A stretch of 64,000 nt of DNA from contig NZ_JALKAA010000006.1 of the NCBI RefSeq assembly GCF_024171605.1, positions 176,696-240,695 of the forward strand, given 5' to 3'. Below the pieces are notes generated by a model. It was given only the letters and a program-made list of their open reading frames with translations. It did no database searches and was not told the origin of the DNA. Each line of letters starts with the position of its first letter. Within the stretch, counting starts at the first letter, position 1. Made by a program: the position numbers and the translations under genes. The stretch is from Pontibacter sp. HSC-36F09. GTDB taxonomy: Bacteria > Bacteroidota > Bacteroidia > Cytophagales > Hymenobacteraceae. Below are positions 1 through 8,126 of this stretch, piece after piece.

Positions 1-32
1 ACTGCGCCAAGCCGCTTTTCCCTCAGATTAGC

Positions 33-2753
33 TTAAGCTGGTAAGTAAACCCGAAAGGTGGTCCCAACGTTTTGCTTGCTCTCCACTTCTATCCTTCCGT
101 CTGTGTTTTCCACTATCTTCTTGACCATGTAAAGCCCGATACCAGTGCCTTCCACATGGTCATGGAATCGTTTGAACATGGTAAAAAGGCCTTTTCTCTG
201 ACCGGGAGTCATGCCGAGCCCGTTATCGGCAAAAGTCAGCACATGGAGCTGGTCGTCTGTATGGCAACTGATCTGAACCCGGGGAATCCGATCAGCAGCG
301 CGGTACTTGATGGCGTTGGAGAGCAGGTTGTATACCACGCTCCGCATGTTCTTGCCGGAGATGCGGATTGCCGTGTGCGGCGCTACATTCGTTTCCAGCA
401 CAGCCTGGGTAGATTTTATCAGGGGCGCCAGGTCCAGGGTCACTTCTTTGATCACCTCCGCCACATCCACTAACTCGGCATTGAGTTCGTTCTGCTGCTG
501 AAGCTTGGCCACCTCCGTCAGGCTGTCAATGGTCTTCTTAAAGCGTTCCACAGAGCCCTTCATCATATCCAGTATCAGCTGTGTATCACTTCTCTGCTCG
601 CCTGTGGCAGTGTACCCTTGGGGCAGGAGCGCCAGCAGGCCTTCTATGTTGAGGATGGGAGCCTTCAGGTCGTGGGAGGCGGTATAAATAAAATTATCCA
701 GGTCATTGTTGATGCTGATCAGGTGCCGGTTGTTTACTTCCAATGCCTCCTGTTGTTCCTTCCCCTCGTGCACATCGGTGGCCGTTCCAAACCATGCTGT
801 CACTTTGCCCTCACTGTCGCGTTGAGGAAGTGCGCGGCTCAGGTGCCAGCGATGGCTGCCGTCCCGCATCCGCAGCCTGTGCTCTATCTCATAGCGCTTA
901 CCCGTCTGCACAGCCTTGTCCCAGGCCTCTACCGTTGGCTGCTCATCCTCTTCAATAAGTATGCTCTCCCAGTGCCATGCACCATTTGGTAGCTGTCTGG
1001 CCCCCGAAAACTCAGATACCCTGTTGTTGTAGTAGGTCACTGTCCCGTCTGGTTCGGCGATCCAGACGATCTGTGGCATGGCGTCGGCCAGATTCTGCAG
1101 GTCCCGGGCGCTTTGCTCAATCTTTTTTCTGGCCTGTACCTGCTCTGTCACATCAAGCGCTACGTGTATAACGCCGGTCACTTCGTCTTCTTCCATCAGC
1201 GGTGTGTAAGACACATTTAAATAATGTGCTTCCAGTTCCCCGTTTTTCAACAAATTGACCAACACTTCATTTCCGGTTTTGGCCTTCCCTGTTTGCAGCA
1301 CTTCCCGGACAATTCCCAGCACAGGCTGGTCCTTCACCTCTGGCAGCGCTTCCTCTAATTTCTTACCGTTCACCTCGTCTGCCGTCTCTTTGCCCATAAT
1401 ATGCAGCATGGGTTCATTCACATTCTCAAACACCATATCGCTGCTCCTCGTTAAGGCAATGGCGATAGGTGCCTGCTTGATCATATTCCGGAAACGTGAT
1501 TCGCTTTCCGCTAATCGCCTTTGGGCTAGTACCTCTTCTGTAACATCCACGGCTGTGTGGTGGATGCCGTAAACTTCGCCTTCTTTGTTAAAAAGTGGTT
1601 TATAGGTAAAGTTGAAGTAAGCAGGCTGTAAGCGGCCATCTACTACCAGTTCCGCTCTTTCTTTAGTGCCAACATAGGTTTGCCCGGTTCTGAAAACTGT
1701 CTCCAATAAGTCGGGGAATGGCTGGCCCTCTAACTCCGGCACTGCCTCGCGTAATGTTTTCCCTGCTATCGTGCTGTCTTTTCCCCAGTAACCCAGCATG
1801 ATTTTGTTGGCATACTGTATTTTTATGTCCTTGTCCAGATAAAGTGCGGTGGCGATCGGGGCTTCTTCGATCAGGGTGCGATAACGGGATTCGCTTTCCT
1901 CGACCTTTCTGCGGGCCAGCACCTGCTCCGTGACGTCGTGCGCCACACTAAACACTCCGGCTGCTGCCGTATCGCCTGCATTGGCATAGTATGGCTGGTA
2001 TACAAAATTGTAGTAGCAGAGCACTTCCTCCCCCTCCTTTATCAGTTTAACAGGAAACTCTGTCGCATAAAAAGGCTGGCCTGTTTCACGTACCTGGTCC
2101 AGCAATTCAGGGAAACCCTGTGATGTGGTTTCCGGAAGGGATTCAAACAAAGGTTTGCCAATGATATCGGATGTTCTTCCCAGTATGGTGAGTATTTCCT
2201 CGTTTGCAAGCTCTACCCTATTCTCAGGGCCAGTAACAATGTAGACCGCCACAGGAGCCTGTATAAACAAGCTGTACTTTTTTTCAATCTCCCGCATGGC
2301 AGCAGCCTTTCTTTCTGCCATCACTTGCTCTGTGATCTCAGATGGAGCATGCAAAATATACAGCACGTTGCCCTCTGCATCCAGCACCGGCTTATTACTT
2401 GTTTTCCAATACCGCTCTTCAAATACGCCGTCTGCGTTTACCAAATCATAACTCAGCACCGGCATCTGGTCGGTCACTTTGTCTCTCAGTACTTTCGCAA
2501 GCGAAACGCTTAAGTTGGAGGGACCCGTTGAGGAGGCATCTTCCGGGTTCTCAGGGTAAACCTCAAAGACACTCTTCCCAATTAATTCTTCCCTTTTCTG
2601 CCCCGTGATTTGCAACTGTTCGTCGCTCACGGCCAGTATGGTAAACAAGGGTGGATTGGGTTGCAGCAACAAAAAATTGCCTGGTAAGGTGTTAAAAACT
2701 ATCTGAAAGTCTGTTGTGGGAACACGCCCTCCGGCAAAAATAGCTTGCTGCAT
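33..2753 (-). CDS. Multi-PAS sensor histidine kinase
   Basis: This is a signal-transducing histidine kinase that should autophosphorylate in response to ligands bound by its PAS domains. About five PAS modules occupy residues 20-670, four of them ending in a VTEQV-type linker. A HisKA segment follows with the phospho-acceptor His near residue 694 in ASHDLKAP. The ATPase domain has an N-box (NLLSNAIKYR), DNGLGM and GTGIGLYMVKK. No transmembrane helix is evident, so it is probably cytoplasmic. The longest frame starts at a GTG at 2786; I prefer the ATG at 2753, 11 codons in. No response regulator gene lies nearby. Its C-terminus closely resembles the two other kinases in this window. The input signal is unknown. 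Confidence 0.9.
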   Translation of the reverse strand: MQQAIFAGGRVPTTDFQIVFNTLPGNFLLLQPNPPLFTILAVSDEQLQITGQKREELIGKSVFEVYPENPEDASSTGPSNLSVSLAKVLRDKVTDQMPVLSYDLVNADGVFEERYWKTSNKPVLDAEGNVLYILHAPSEITEQVMAERKAAAMREIEKKYSLFIQAPVAVYIVTGPENRVELANEEILTILGRTSDIIGKPLFESLPETTSQGFPELLDQVRETGQPFYATEFPVKLIKEGEEVLCYYNFVYQPYYANAGDTAAAGVFSVAHDVTEQVLARRKVEESESRYRTLIEEAPIATALYLDKDIKIQYANKIMLGYWGKDSTIAGKTLREAVPELEGQPFPDLLETVFRTGQTYVGTKERAELVVDGRLQPAYFNFTYKPLFNKEGEVYGIHHTAVDVTEEVLAQRRLAESESRFRNMIKQAPIAIALTRSSDMVFENVNEPMLHIMGKETADEVNGKKLEEALPEVKDQPVLGIVREVLQTGKAKTGNEVLVNLLKNGELEAHYLNVSYTPLMEEDEVTGVIHVALDVTEQVQARKKIEQSARDLQNLADAMPQIVWIAEPDGTVTYYNNRVSEFSGARQLPNGAWHWESILIEEDEQPTVEAWDKAVQTGKRYEIEHRLRMRDGSHRWHLSRALPQRDSEGKVTAWFGTATDVHEGKEQQEALEVNNRHLISINNDLDNFIYTASHDLKAPILNIEGLLALLPQGYTATGEQRSDTQLILDMMKGSVERFKKTIDSLTEVAKLQQQNELNAELVDVAEVIKEVTLDLAPLIKSTQAVLETNVAPHTAIRISGKNMRSVVYNLLSNAIKYRAADRIPRVQISCHTDDQLHVLTFADNGLGMTPGQRKGLFTMFKRFHDHVEGTGIGLYMVKKIVENTDGRIEVESKQNVGTTFRVYLPA

Positions 2754-2820
2754 GCAGTGTGTAATAAGTGATGTTGTAAGATACACAATTACGCAGCAAG
2801 ATTAATTCCGCATCGTTGCA

Positions 2821-3125
2821 ATGTCAGTGTTAAGCCAGAAAATTTTAGAACAGACAAACTCCCCGGAAATGCCTATACCTCGGCCCCGTCACCTACATTT
2901 ATTGGCTGACTCACAACGGACTGGTTGGCCAGAAAAACACCTCCGTCACGGTTCAGGATTAAGCGACAAAGGCATTACCGTCTCGCTCGTTACGGTCGAA
3001 AACGGGGGCTATACCTGGCCGGGCAGTGCGCCCTTTAACAGTGGTTACCCCTGGGCAACACGACCGCCGACATCGACATTAATGAAATGATGTGGAGCTT
3101 TTTTAGCAAAAACAGGAAGCGCTAA
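2821..3125 (+). pseudogene. Decayed LpqC/PHB-depolymerase-like esterase fragment
   Basis: Three successive reading frames give pieces that line up in order with the C-terminal third of COG3509-type polyhydroxybutyrate depolymerase/feruloyl esterases. Frame of 2882 gives a YWLTHNG-like stretch. Frame of 2821 gives VTVENGGYTWPG, resembling the family's GGGHTWPG with the catalytic His changed to Tyr. Frame of 3051 gives LGNTTADIDINEMMWSFF and then a stop at 3123-3125. A stop and two frameshifts separate them, and no N-terminal catalytic Ser region is present. It is therefore a dead remnant. The family assignment is from memory of motif order only. Confidence 0.55.
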
Positions 3126-3188
3126 GGTATAGGCAGGTATAGAAAAACAGCTACAGCAAGATTGAGAGAGTCGCTATACCTTGAAAAC

Positions 3189-3224
3189 AAAGCAGTCCCG
3201 GACGCGTCGTGTCGGGACTGCTTT
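3189..3224. terminator. Rho-independent-type hairpin
   Basis: A perfect 12-bp stem (3189-3200 with 3213-3224) encloses a 12-nt loop and is rich in GC at its core, with AAAG/CTTT at the base. Short T-rich sequence follows on both strands. It lies 64 nt after the esterase remnant and just beyond the truncated helicase fragment, so it may have served either gene. Confidence 0.7.
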
Positions 3225-3232
3225 ACCGTTTG

Positions 3233-3340
3233 TCAGGAATTCGCCGCCAGGTATTCCCTTACGTCATGTATGATTTCCCGAACAGGTAAGTCTATGGTGA
3301 AAGGGTTGAAGGGCAAGGGAGTAAGCTTTGGGTAAATCAT
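3233..3340 (-). pseudogene. N-terminal remnant of HrpB-like ATP-dependent helicase
   Basis: An ATG at 3340 opens a 35-codon frame ending in TGA at 3233-3235. The peptide contains FNPFTIDLPVREII and REYLAAN, which match the conserved start of HrpB DEAH-box helicases (F.P...DLPV.E..P....L....T) just before Walker A. The frame stops exactly where NTLIV..PPGAGKST should begin, and no helicase sequence follows. I read this as the 5' stump of hrpB left after a deletion or insertion. It could instead be an unrelated short ORF; the match is by eye. Confidence 0.5.
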
Positions 3341-3444
3341 GAAGATGTATACCTTTGTTGCTACCTATAAATGTCTGGTGAGAATGTATAATGTGCAGGC
3401 TTAAGGAAGCAAGTACCTTACTTAACCAATTGTAAGGTTATGAG

Positions 3445-4809
3445 TTATGGTATTTCAATGCGGAACTCCATAACTTTCCCACCCTTACTCATTGTCTCTC
3501 CGTAAGCCTTTATATCGTTATATAATTGAAGTAATCTATTGTCAGCAATTCCATTTTCAATTGCATGTTCAAAAGTCTCTAATGCCCTCTCCGGATTATT
3601 CTGAATTAAATAACTTATACCAAGATACCTATAGTTATCTGACCTTCTGGGCATTTTTGAGATGGCCTTTTTATAATTTTTAATAGCTGATTTATAAAGC
3701 TTAAATTTAAGAAAATCAAGACCTTTTGAGAACTCTATTATGTCAAGCCTAAATAATGGGTTTTTTAGTCTCTTGATATACCATAATTTACTTCCCACGC
3801 CAATTGTCACTTTAGCTAAAAGCATGTATAGGCTAAGCAGTAAAGCTAGAAAAAATCTAAGCACAAACATCAATGAGCCTTTCATACTATAATTGAATAA
3901 GGAAAGCCAAAACATGATTATACTATAATACATAGTTCTAAAGTATTGAAGGTTTAGTAAATAAGCATTAACTAAACCTTCATTTATCAGGTAAGGATTT
4001 CCACCTAGAATTTTTGCTATTTTGAGATGTCTGATTGCAGCAGGATAATTACCTAAGCCCACATGCGCTTGTGCTGCATGTATGAATATTAGTGGGTTGT
4101 TAGCTCCTGATCTTATTAAGAGACGAATCTGTTTCAGGGATTCATCAAATTCATTGCTCATTCCATAAGATACTGAAAGAGGCACCCTCCAGAACTCTGT
4201 TTTACTGTATTTGCCGGCTTCAAAATAGTACTTTCTAGCCTCTTGGAATTTTTTTTGATAATCTAGAATCATCGCTAACTGTAAAAGCAACTCCATGCTT
4301 TTTTTCTTTTTCTTCACAGCTAACCTAGCGACATTCTCTAAATCGTTTAAATATGCTCTTTCATTTATAATCCACTTTCTATGGATTTTATATTTAATGT
4401 AAACTAGAAACTTTACAGTTAGATAATAATTTAAAGAGTCAACATTGTTATTGCCAAATTTATAAGCTTTTTCAGCATCGAGTAGTAAATTATCTACATT
4501 TATTGCGTTATTTTTTTTTGAGAACTCAGCTTTGATTTTTTCAAGATAAGGAGTGCTCCTTCCTTCTTTAGCCAAAATTAATGACATATAGTCCAAGTAA
4601 TCTTCACTTTGCTTTGAGTCCTGTTTAGATTTATAGTTTAAGTAAATAGATGCTACAAATGAAATTGCAGTAAGAACAAATACCACAAGGCTGAATTCAC
4701 TAGCAAAAAACAAACTCACAACTCCTAGTGAGAGAAGTAGTGTAGTAAAAACAAAGAAGATATTTCTTTTGCGTCCTGTTCTGTAGGCTTCTGAAACTTC
4801 TAATGGCAT
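3445..4809 (-). CDS. TPR-repeat membrane protein in AT-rich island
   Basis: The 454-residue product has two adjacent hydrophobic helices near residues 15-57 and a further hydrophobic pair near 295-345. These flank helical repeat regions that look like tetratricopeptide repeats (for example the AAQAHVGLGNYPAAIRHLKIAK stretch near 245 and the C-terminal YRYLGISYL..NNPERALETFEHAI unit near 400). TPRs usually scaffold protein-protein contacts, here probably at the inner membrane. Base composition is distinctly AT-rich and Lys/Asn-rich compared with the window's core genes. It lies beside an IS remnant and an HNH nuclease, which suggests horizontal acquisition. No specific function can be assigned. 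Confidence 0.75.
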   Translation of the reverse strand: MPLEVSEAYRTGRKRNIFFVFTTLLLSLGVVSLFFASEFSLVVFVLTAISFVASIYLNYKSKQDSKQSEDYLDYMSLILAKEGRSTPYLEKIKAEFSKKNNAINVDNLLLDAEKAYKFGNNNVDSLNYYLTVKFLVYIKYKIHRKWIINERAYLNDLENVARLAVKKKKKSMELLLQLAMILDYQKKFQEARKYYFEAGKYSKTEFWRVPLSVSYGMSNEFDESLKQIRLLIRSGANNPLIFIHAAQAHVGLGNYPAAIRHLKIAKILGGNPYLINEGLVNAYLLNLQYFRTMYYSIIMFWLSLFNYSMKGSLMFVLRFFLALLLSLYMLLAKVTIGVGSKLWYIKRLKNPLFRLDIIEFSKGLDFLKFKLYKSAIKNYKKAISKMPRRSDNYRYLGISYLIQNNPERALETFEHAIENGIADNRLLQLYNDIKAYGETMSKGGKVMEFRIEIP

Positions 4810-4987
4810 GTGCTAATTAAATTTTTTGTAAACAATTTATTGACTTTTATATAATCCCGCGAGAAACCTACTTTTAGTCTATACTTGACCATGCAACTAA
4901 CTAATTGGCATACATATTAGATATTCTTAAAATTATTTTTATCAATTTTTTTCTTTAAATAGAACCAGGTTTGGGTTTTTCTAATTT

Positions 4988-5400
4988 TTATATTTTTCTG
5001 ATAAGCAGGACTGTATAAGCCAGGAAATAGAGCGCCATCCAGTTATTGACTTTTGCTTCAAAGCGCACCAGCAGAACTCTGAAGCTGTCAAGCCAGGCAT
5101 AGGCCTACTCCACCCCATTTCTTCTCTTTCTTCTCTTGTAGAGCTCCGGGTCAAAGTACACTTAGCCTTCTGAAGCAGAGCCATTTCAGGGGTTTAAAAC
5201 TATGTTGGCCTCTATTCTGAGCGAGGAGCAAAGCTTTCTGAAAGCCTCGGCGTCAAAGCCCGCGGCAGCCCTCCACTTCCAGCCCTGCCTCCTGGAGCAG
5301 TTGGGTCAGCTACCTGAACATCTTCTCGATCTCAAACAGGTCGTGGTTGCCTGCCACTGGCCCCCTATGCATCTTAGGACCGCGTTTGCCAACACTTAAG
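4988..5400 (-). pseudogene. Decayed IS5-family transposase
   Basis: Translating the minus strand in shifting frames recovers consecutive blocks of an IS5-type DDE transposase: GKRGPKMHRGPVAGNHDLFEIE, then GFDAEAFRKLCSSLRIEANI, then VYFDPELYKRR and WLDSFRVLLVRFEAKVNNWMALYFLAYTVLLIRKI before the stop at 4988-4990. At least three in-frame stops and at least two frameshifts interrupt it, and the LFLNAD segment is deleted. The N-terminal third is missing. Possible IS ends carrying AGAACC occur near 4962 and 5513 in opposite orientation, but no convincing full inverted repeat can be drawn. The copy cannot be autonomous. Confidence 0.8.
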
Positions 5401-5610
5401 TGTGGCACGATCTAGTTGTTTATGCTATCTTCACTTAAGACTTCCATCGAATTAGGACCTGGTGATCGAATGTTCTCGCAAGCATTTTTAGAACCCTAAT
5501 TTTTTGAGGTTCTCAAACCTTAAATAGGCTCTCTTTAATCTTTACCGTTATTATGATATGATTATAATTTTTCTATTTCAAAAATTAGCTTTGCGTCACT
5601 TGACTATTCC

Positions 5611-6495
5611 TTACTTTAGTTTTTCTTGTAATGCCTCTTTATAATGTTTCTTAACAGCCTCCCTATATATTGTCCAATCAACTCCTTGTTTAAGATCGTA
5701 GATTACTGTTTCTAAAACTTCCTTCTCGTTGCTAATCTCTATCATTAGTTTTTTGTCGAAAAAGGTTGGCTTAAAAAACAAGCTTGTCTTCAAGGAAAAA
5801 TCTACACGGTTCATTAAATCATGTCTTCGAAACATTGAAGTTTCTTCAGTATTACCAAGGCCCACATAAAAGCTCCCAAATGACCAGTCTTCCCCAAGTT
5901 CTCTACACAAACCGCTTAAAACATCCATAGTTTGTGTGACAGCCATATCTTTTAATCCATGTACCATTTTTTTAGTTTGGTACTCTACTCTATCGACTAC
6001 TTTACTTTTTATATCTTTCAATTCTTCGTCGTCTGCATCAATAATGTTAGACTTTAAAACAAAATCCTGAAGTTCTCTCAAATTTGTCAAATTCATGTCG
6101 ATAGCTGCCTGTAGCTTTGCAAGTAATTCAGTCTTCTTAGGAGCCTGTTCTAATTGCATTTCAAGCCTTTGCTCCAACTCTTTGTTATTGGCGCAGTTAT
6201 CTAAAATTGTCTTGATTAACGGCAGTCCTTCGTAGATCCTATCACTTTTCCATTGGTTGCAGTATGAATGAGCAGGAATCCAATTCTCATAATCATTTAT
6301 GTTAAAGCTTTCATCTAAACCATAAGTTATAAACACTTGCTTCATCCTTACTGGATCATTTAAAAGTTCCTCCGGTAGGACATGATCAACATGAAAGCTC
6401 TTAAAGTCAACAGGTTCTCTGCACCATTGACATCTCCCTTGGAATGCCTTATAAACGGCATATCTTTGATTGTTTTTGAAAGAATACTTCGACAT
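5611..6495 (-). CDS. HNH endonuclease domain protein
   Basis: Residues 20-85 form an HNH (ββα-metal) nuclease motif: a Cys22-x2-Cys25 knuckle, HVDH at 35-38, and NW.PAH..CN..K with His76, Cys79, Asn80 and Lys83. The remaining two thirds show no recognised domain but include helical, Glu/Lys-rich segments. HNH domains of this layout occur in restriction, homing and phage-defence nucleases. The gene is AT-rich, isolated, and next to a dead IS, which favours an accessory (defence-type) origin. No methyltransferase partner is visible. The start is ATG at 6495. A TATATTTG box lies only 4 nt upstream of it. Confidence 0.75.
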   Translation of the reverse strand: MSKYSFKNNQRYAVYKAFQGRCQWCREPVDFKSFHVDHVLPEELLNDPVRMKQVFITYGLDESFNINDYENWIPAHSYCNQWKSDRIYEGLPLIKTILDNCANNKELEQRLEMQLEQAPKKTELLAKLQAAIDMNLTNLRELQDFVLKSNIIDADDEELKDIKSKVVDRVEYQTKKMVHGLKDMAVTQTMDVLSGLCRELGEDWSFGSFYVGLGNTEETSMFRRHDLMNRVDFSLKTSLFFKPTFFDKKLMIEISNEKEVLETVIYDLKQGVDWTIYREAVKKHYKEALQEKLK

Positions 6496-6568
6496 ATTAC
6501 AAATATAGAAACTATACGATATGTCATGCTTTAAATATAGTAAATTTAGTTGCGACCTTTACCTAAGC

Positions 6569-6646
6569 TGCCGTGCATTTACAGCTTTTGCATTTTCCTT
6601 TCCGCGAAGCTATACCTTCAGCACGAGCTACAAGCTCGCTCCAGCG
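6569..6646. repeat. REP-like intergenic repeat, copy A
   Basis: Carries the family core AGCTATACCTTCAGCACGAG followed by CTACAAGCTCGC. The 3' arm GCACGAGCTACAAGCTCGC can fold on itself and is complementary to the 5' arms of other copies. The 5' arm is degenerate in this copy. It lies between the HNH gene and the ASCH gene. Confidence 0.65.
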
Positions 6647-6684
6647 GGTGTAATAGCCTGCTATATTTTTAAGTAGATTAGCAC

Positions 6685-7026
6685 ATGACAAAAGCTGAAA
6701 CAGAGATCATCGACCACCTGCACTTTCATGAAAAATACCTTGAGCTGGTGCAGCAGCGCCGGAAAACGTCTACGGTCCGGTTAGGGTATGTGCTGCCAAA
6801 CGCCATACAGTTGCCGCTAGTTTTTGGCGACATGCCTTTACCAGAAAAGGCACAGATAGAAAAGCTGGATTTTACCAAATCGTTTTCCGACTTAACCGAG
6901 GCTGACGCCCTGACGGATGGGTTTGAGAGTCTGGAAACCCTCCGGGCAGACCTGAAAGTGTTATATCCGGACATTACAGCCGAAGACCGTTGTACCATCA
7001 TTTACTTTAAGTTGCTACCCGCGTAA
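6685..7026 (+). CDS. ASCH-domain protein
   Basis: A 113-residue protein with the ASCH (ASC-1 homology, PUA-like β-barrel) signature: KYLELVQQRRKTSTVRLG at 17-34, a mid-protein segment of hydrophobic strands, and FSDLTEADALTDGFESLETL near 66-85, ending YPDITAEDRCTIIYF. ASCH proteins are predicted RNA-binding modules; some bacterial members are ribonucleases or amidohydrolases acting on modified nucleosides. The length fits the single-domain family. It is flanked on both sides by REP-like repeats and appears monocistronic. The substrate is not predictable. Confidence 0.8.
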   Translation: MTKAETEIIDHLHFHEKYLELVQQRRKTSTVRLGYVLPNAIQLPLVFGDMPLPEKAQIEKLDFTKSFSDLTEADALTDGFESLETLRADLKVLYPDITAEDRCTIIYFKLLPA

Positions 7027-7050
7027 AAATTGAAATGCAGGCGATTCCCC

Positions 7051-7142
7051 GCACTGCCGCGATCTTGCAGCTCGTGTCTTTTCTTTTCCACACAGCTATA
7101 CCTTCAGCTAAAGAACAGTACGAGCTACAAGCTCGCACTGCC
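7051..7142. repeat. REP-like intergenic repeat, copy B
   Basis: Has both arms: CGCGATCTTGCAGCTCGTG at the left and ACGAGCTACAAGCTCGCACTGC at the right, with the core CAGCTATACCTTCAGC between them. The arms are largely complementary, so the copy can form a long imperfect hairpin. It lies between the ASCH gene and truA. Confidence 0.7.
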
Positions 7143-7326
7143 GAAGGAGTTAAAACATTAGCAGGATAAATAGATGGCAAAGAATATCCATTTTGGTGTA
7201 CTGGAGAGTCGTCTTCTCGCAGGAGGAATACTTAAAAATCACTACTCCTTGTGCTAACAAACATATTGAACCTCCTTTATCACTATCTTGTAAGGCAATT
7301 TCCACCACCTATACCTGAGCAAAACC

Positions 7327-8124
7327 TTGCGCTACTTCTTTCATATCGGCTATAGCGGCACGCACTACAAAGGGTGGCAGCGACACCCCTATGGTGTAGG
7401 GGTGCAGCAGGTGATAGAAGAATGTCTGAAGAAGATTCTGAAGCAGCCCGTAGCGATTGTGGGTTGTGGCAGAACGGATGCCGGGGTACATGCGAGCCAG
7501 TTCTTTTTTCACCTGGATGTAGCGCAGCCCTGGGAATTTGACATGCTTTTCCGGCTGAACAAAGTTTTACCGCCCGATATCGCCGTGTTCGATATCATGC
7601 CGGTGGAGGGCCTGCCCCACGCCCGCTTTGATGCCAGCAAAAGAAGCTACGACTACTTTATCCATACCTACAAAGATCCGTTTCTGCACGATGTAAGCGC
7701 CCTATACCTTGTTCGGAACCTGAACCTGGATGCCATGCAGGCGGCCGCTGCCCTGCTCCCCCTTTACACCGATTACAGGAACCTCTGCCTGACGCCGGCA
7801 GAGCATGACAGCACCATCTGCCATGTTACAGAAGCCCGCTGGTTGATGGACCAGCAGGGTGACAGGCTGCGTTTTCAGATTTCGGCTAACAGGTTTCTGA
7901 GCCGCATGATCCGCATCATTGTGGGCCAACTGCTGCAGGTCGGAACCGGCGCGCTCAGCCTGCCCGAGTTTGAAAGTTACCTGGCGCTGGAGAAAGCACC
8001 CAAGCACCTTTCGCCGGCCTATCCGCAAGGGCTATACCTGTCCAAAGTAAGCTACCCTTTCCTGGACCTCGCGCCCCGTCCTGCCTTCTCCTCTGCCACT
8101 GCTGCTGTCTGGCAAACGATCTGA
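7327..8124 (+). CDS. truA: tRNA pseudouridine synthase A
   Basis: TruA converts uridines 38-40 in the tRNA anticodon stem to pseudouridine. The 265-residue product matches the family length and carries GCGRTDAGVHA with the catalytic Asp51, an N-terminal FFHIGYSGTHYKGWQRH strand and the C-terminal NRFLSRMIRIIVGQLLQVGTG region. The start must be TTG at 7327: an in-frame stop lies four codons upstream at 7315 and the conserved N-terminus begins immediately after. It is convergent with the DUF3616 gene, 2 nt apart, with no hairpin between them. Confidence 0.93.
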   Translation: MRYFFHIGYSGTHYKGWQRHPYGVGVQQVIEECLKKILKQPVAIVGCGRTDAGVHASQFFFHLDVAQPWEFDMLFRLNKVLPPDIAVFDIMPVEGLPHARFDASKRSYDYFIHTYKDPFLHDVSALYLVRNLNLDAMQAAAALLPLYTDYRNLCLTPAEHDSTICHVTEARWLMDQQGDRLRFQISANRFLSRMIRIIVGQLLQVGTGALSLPEFESYLALEKAPKHLSPAYPQGLYLSKVSYPFLDLAPRPAFSSATAAVWQTI

Positions 8125-8126
8125 GG

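Noticed and set aside
3445..6495. Complete restriction-modification system
   Set aside because: Only an HNH nuclease is seen; no methyltransferase or specificity subunit is present in the island.
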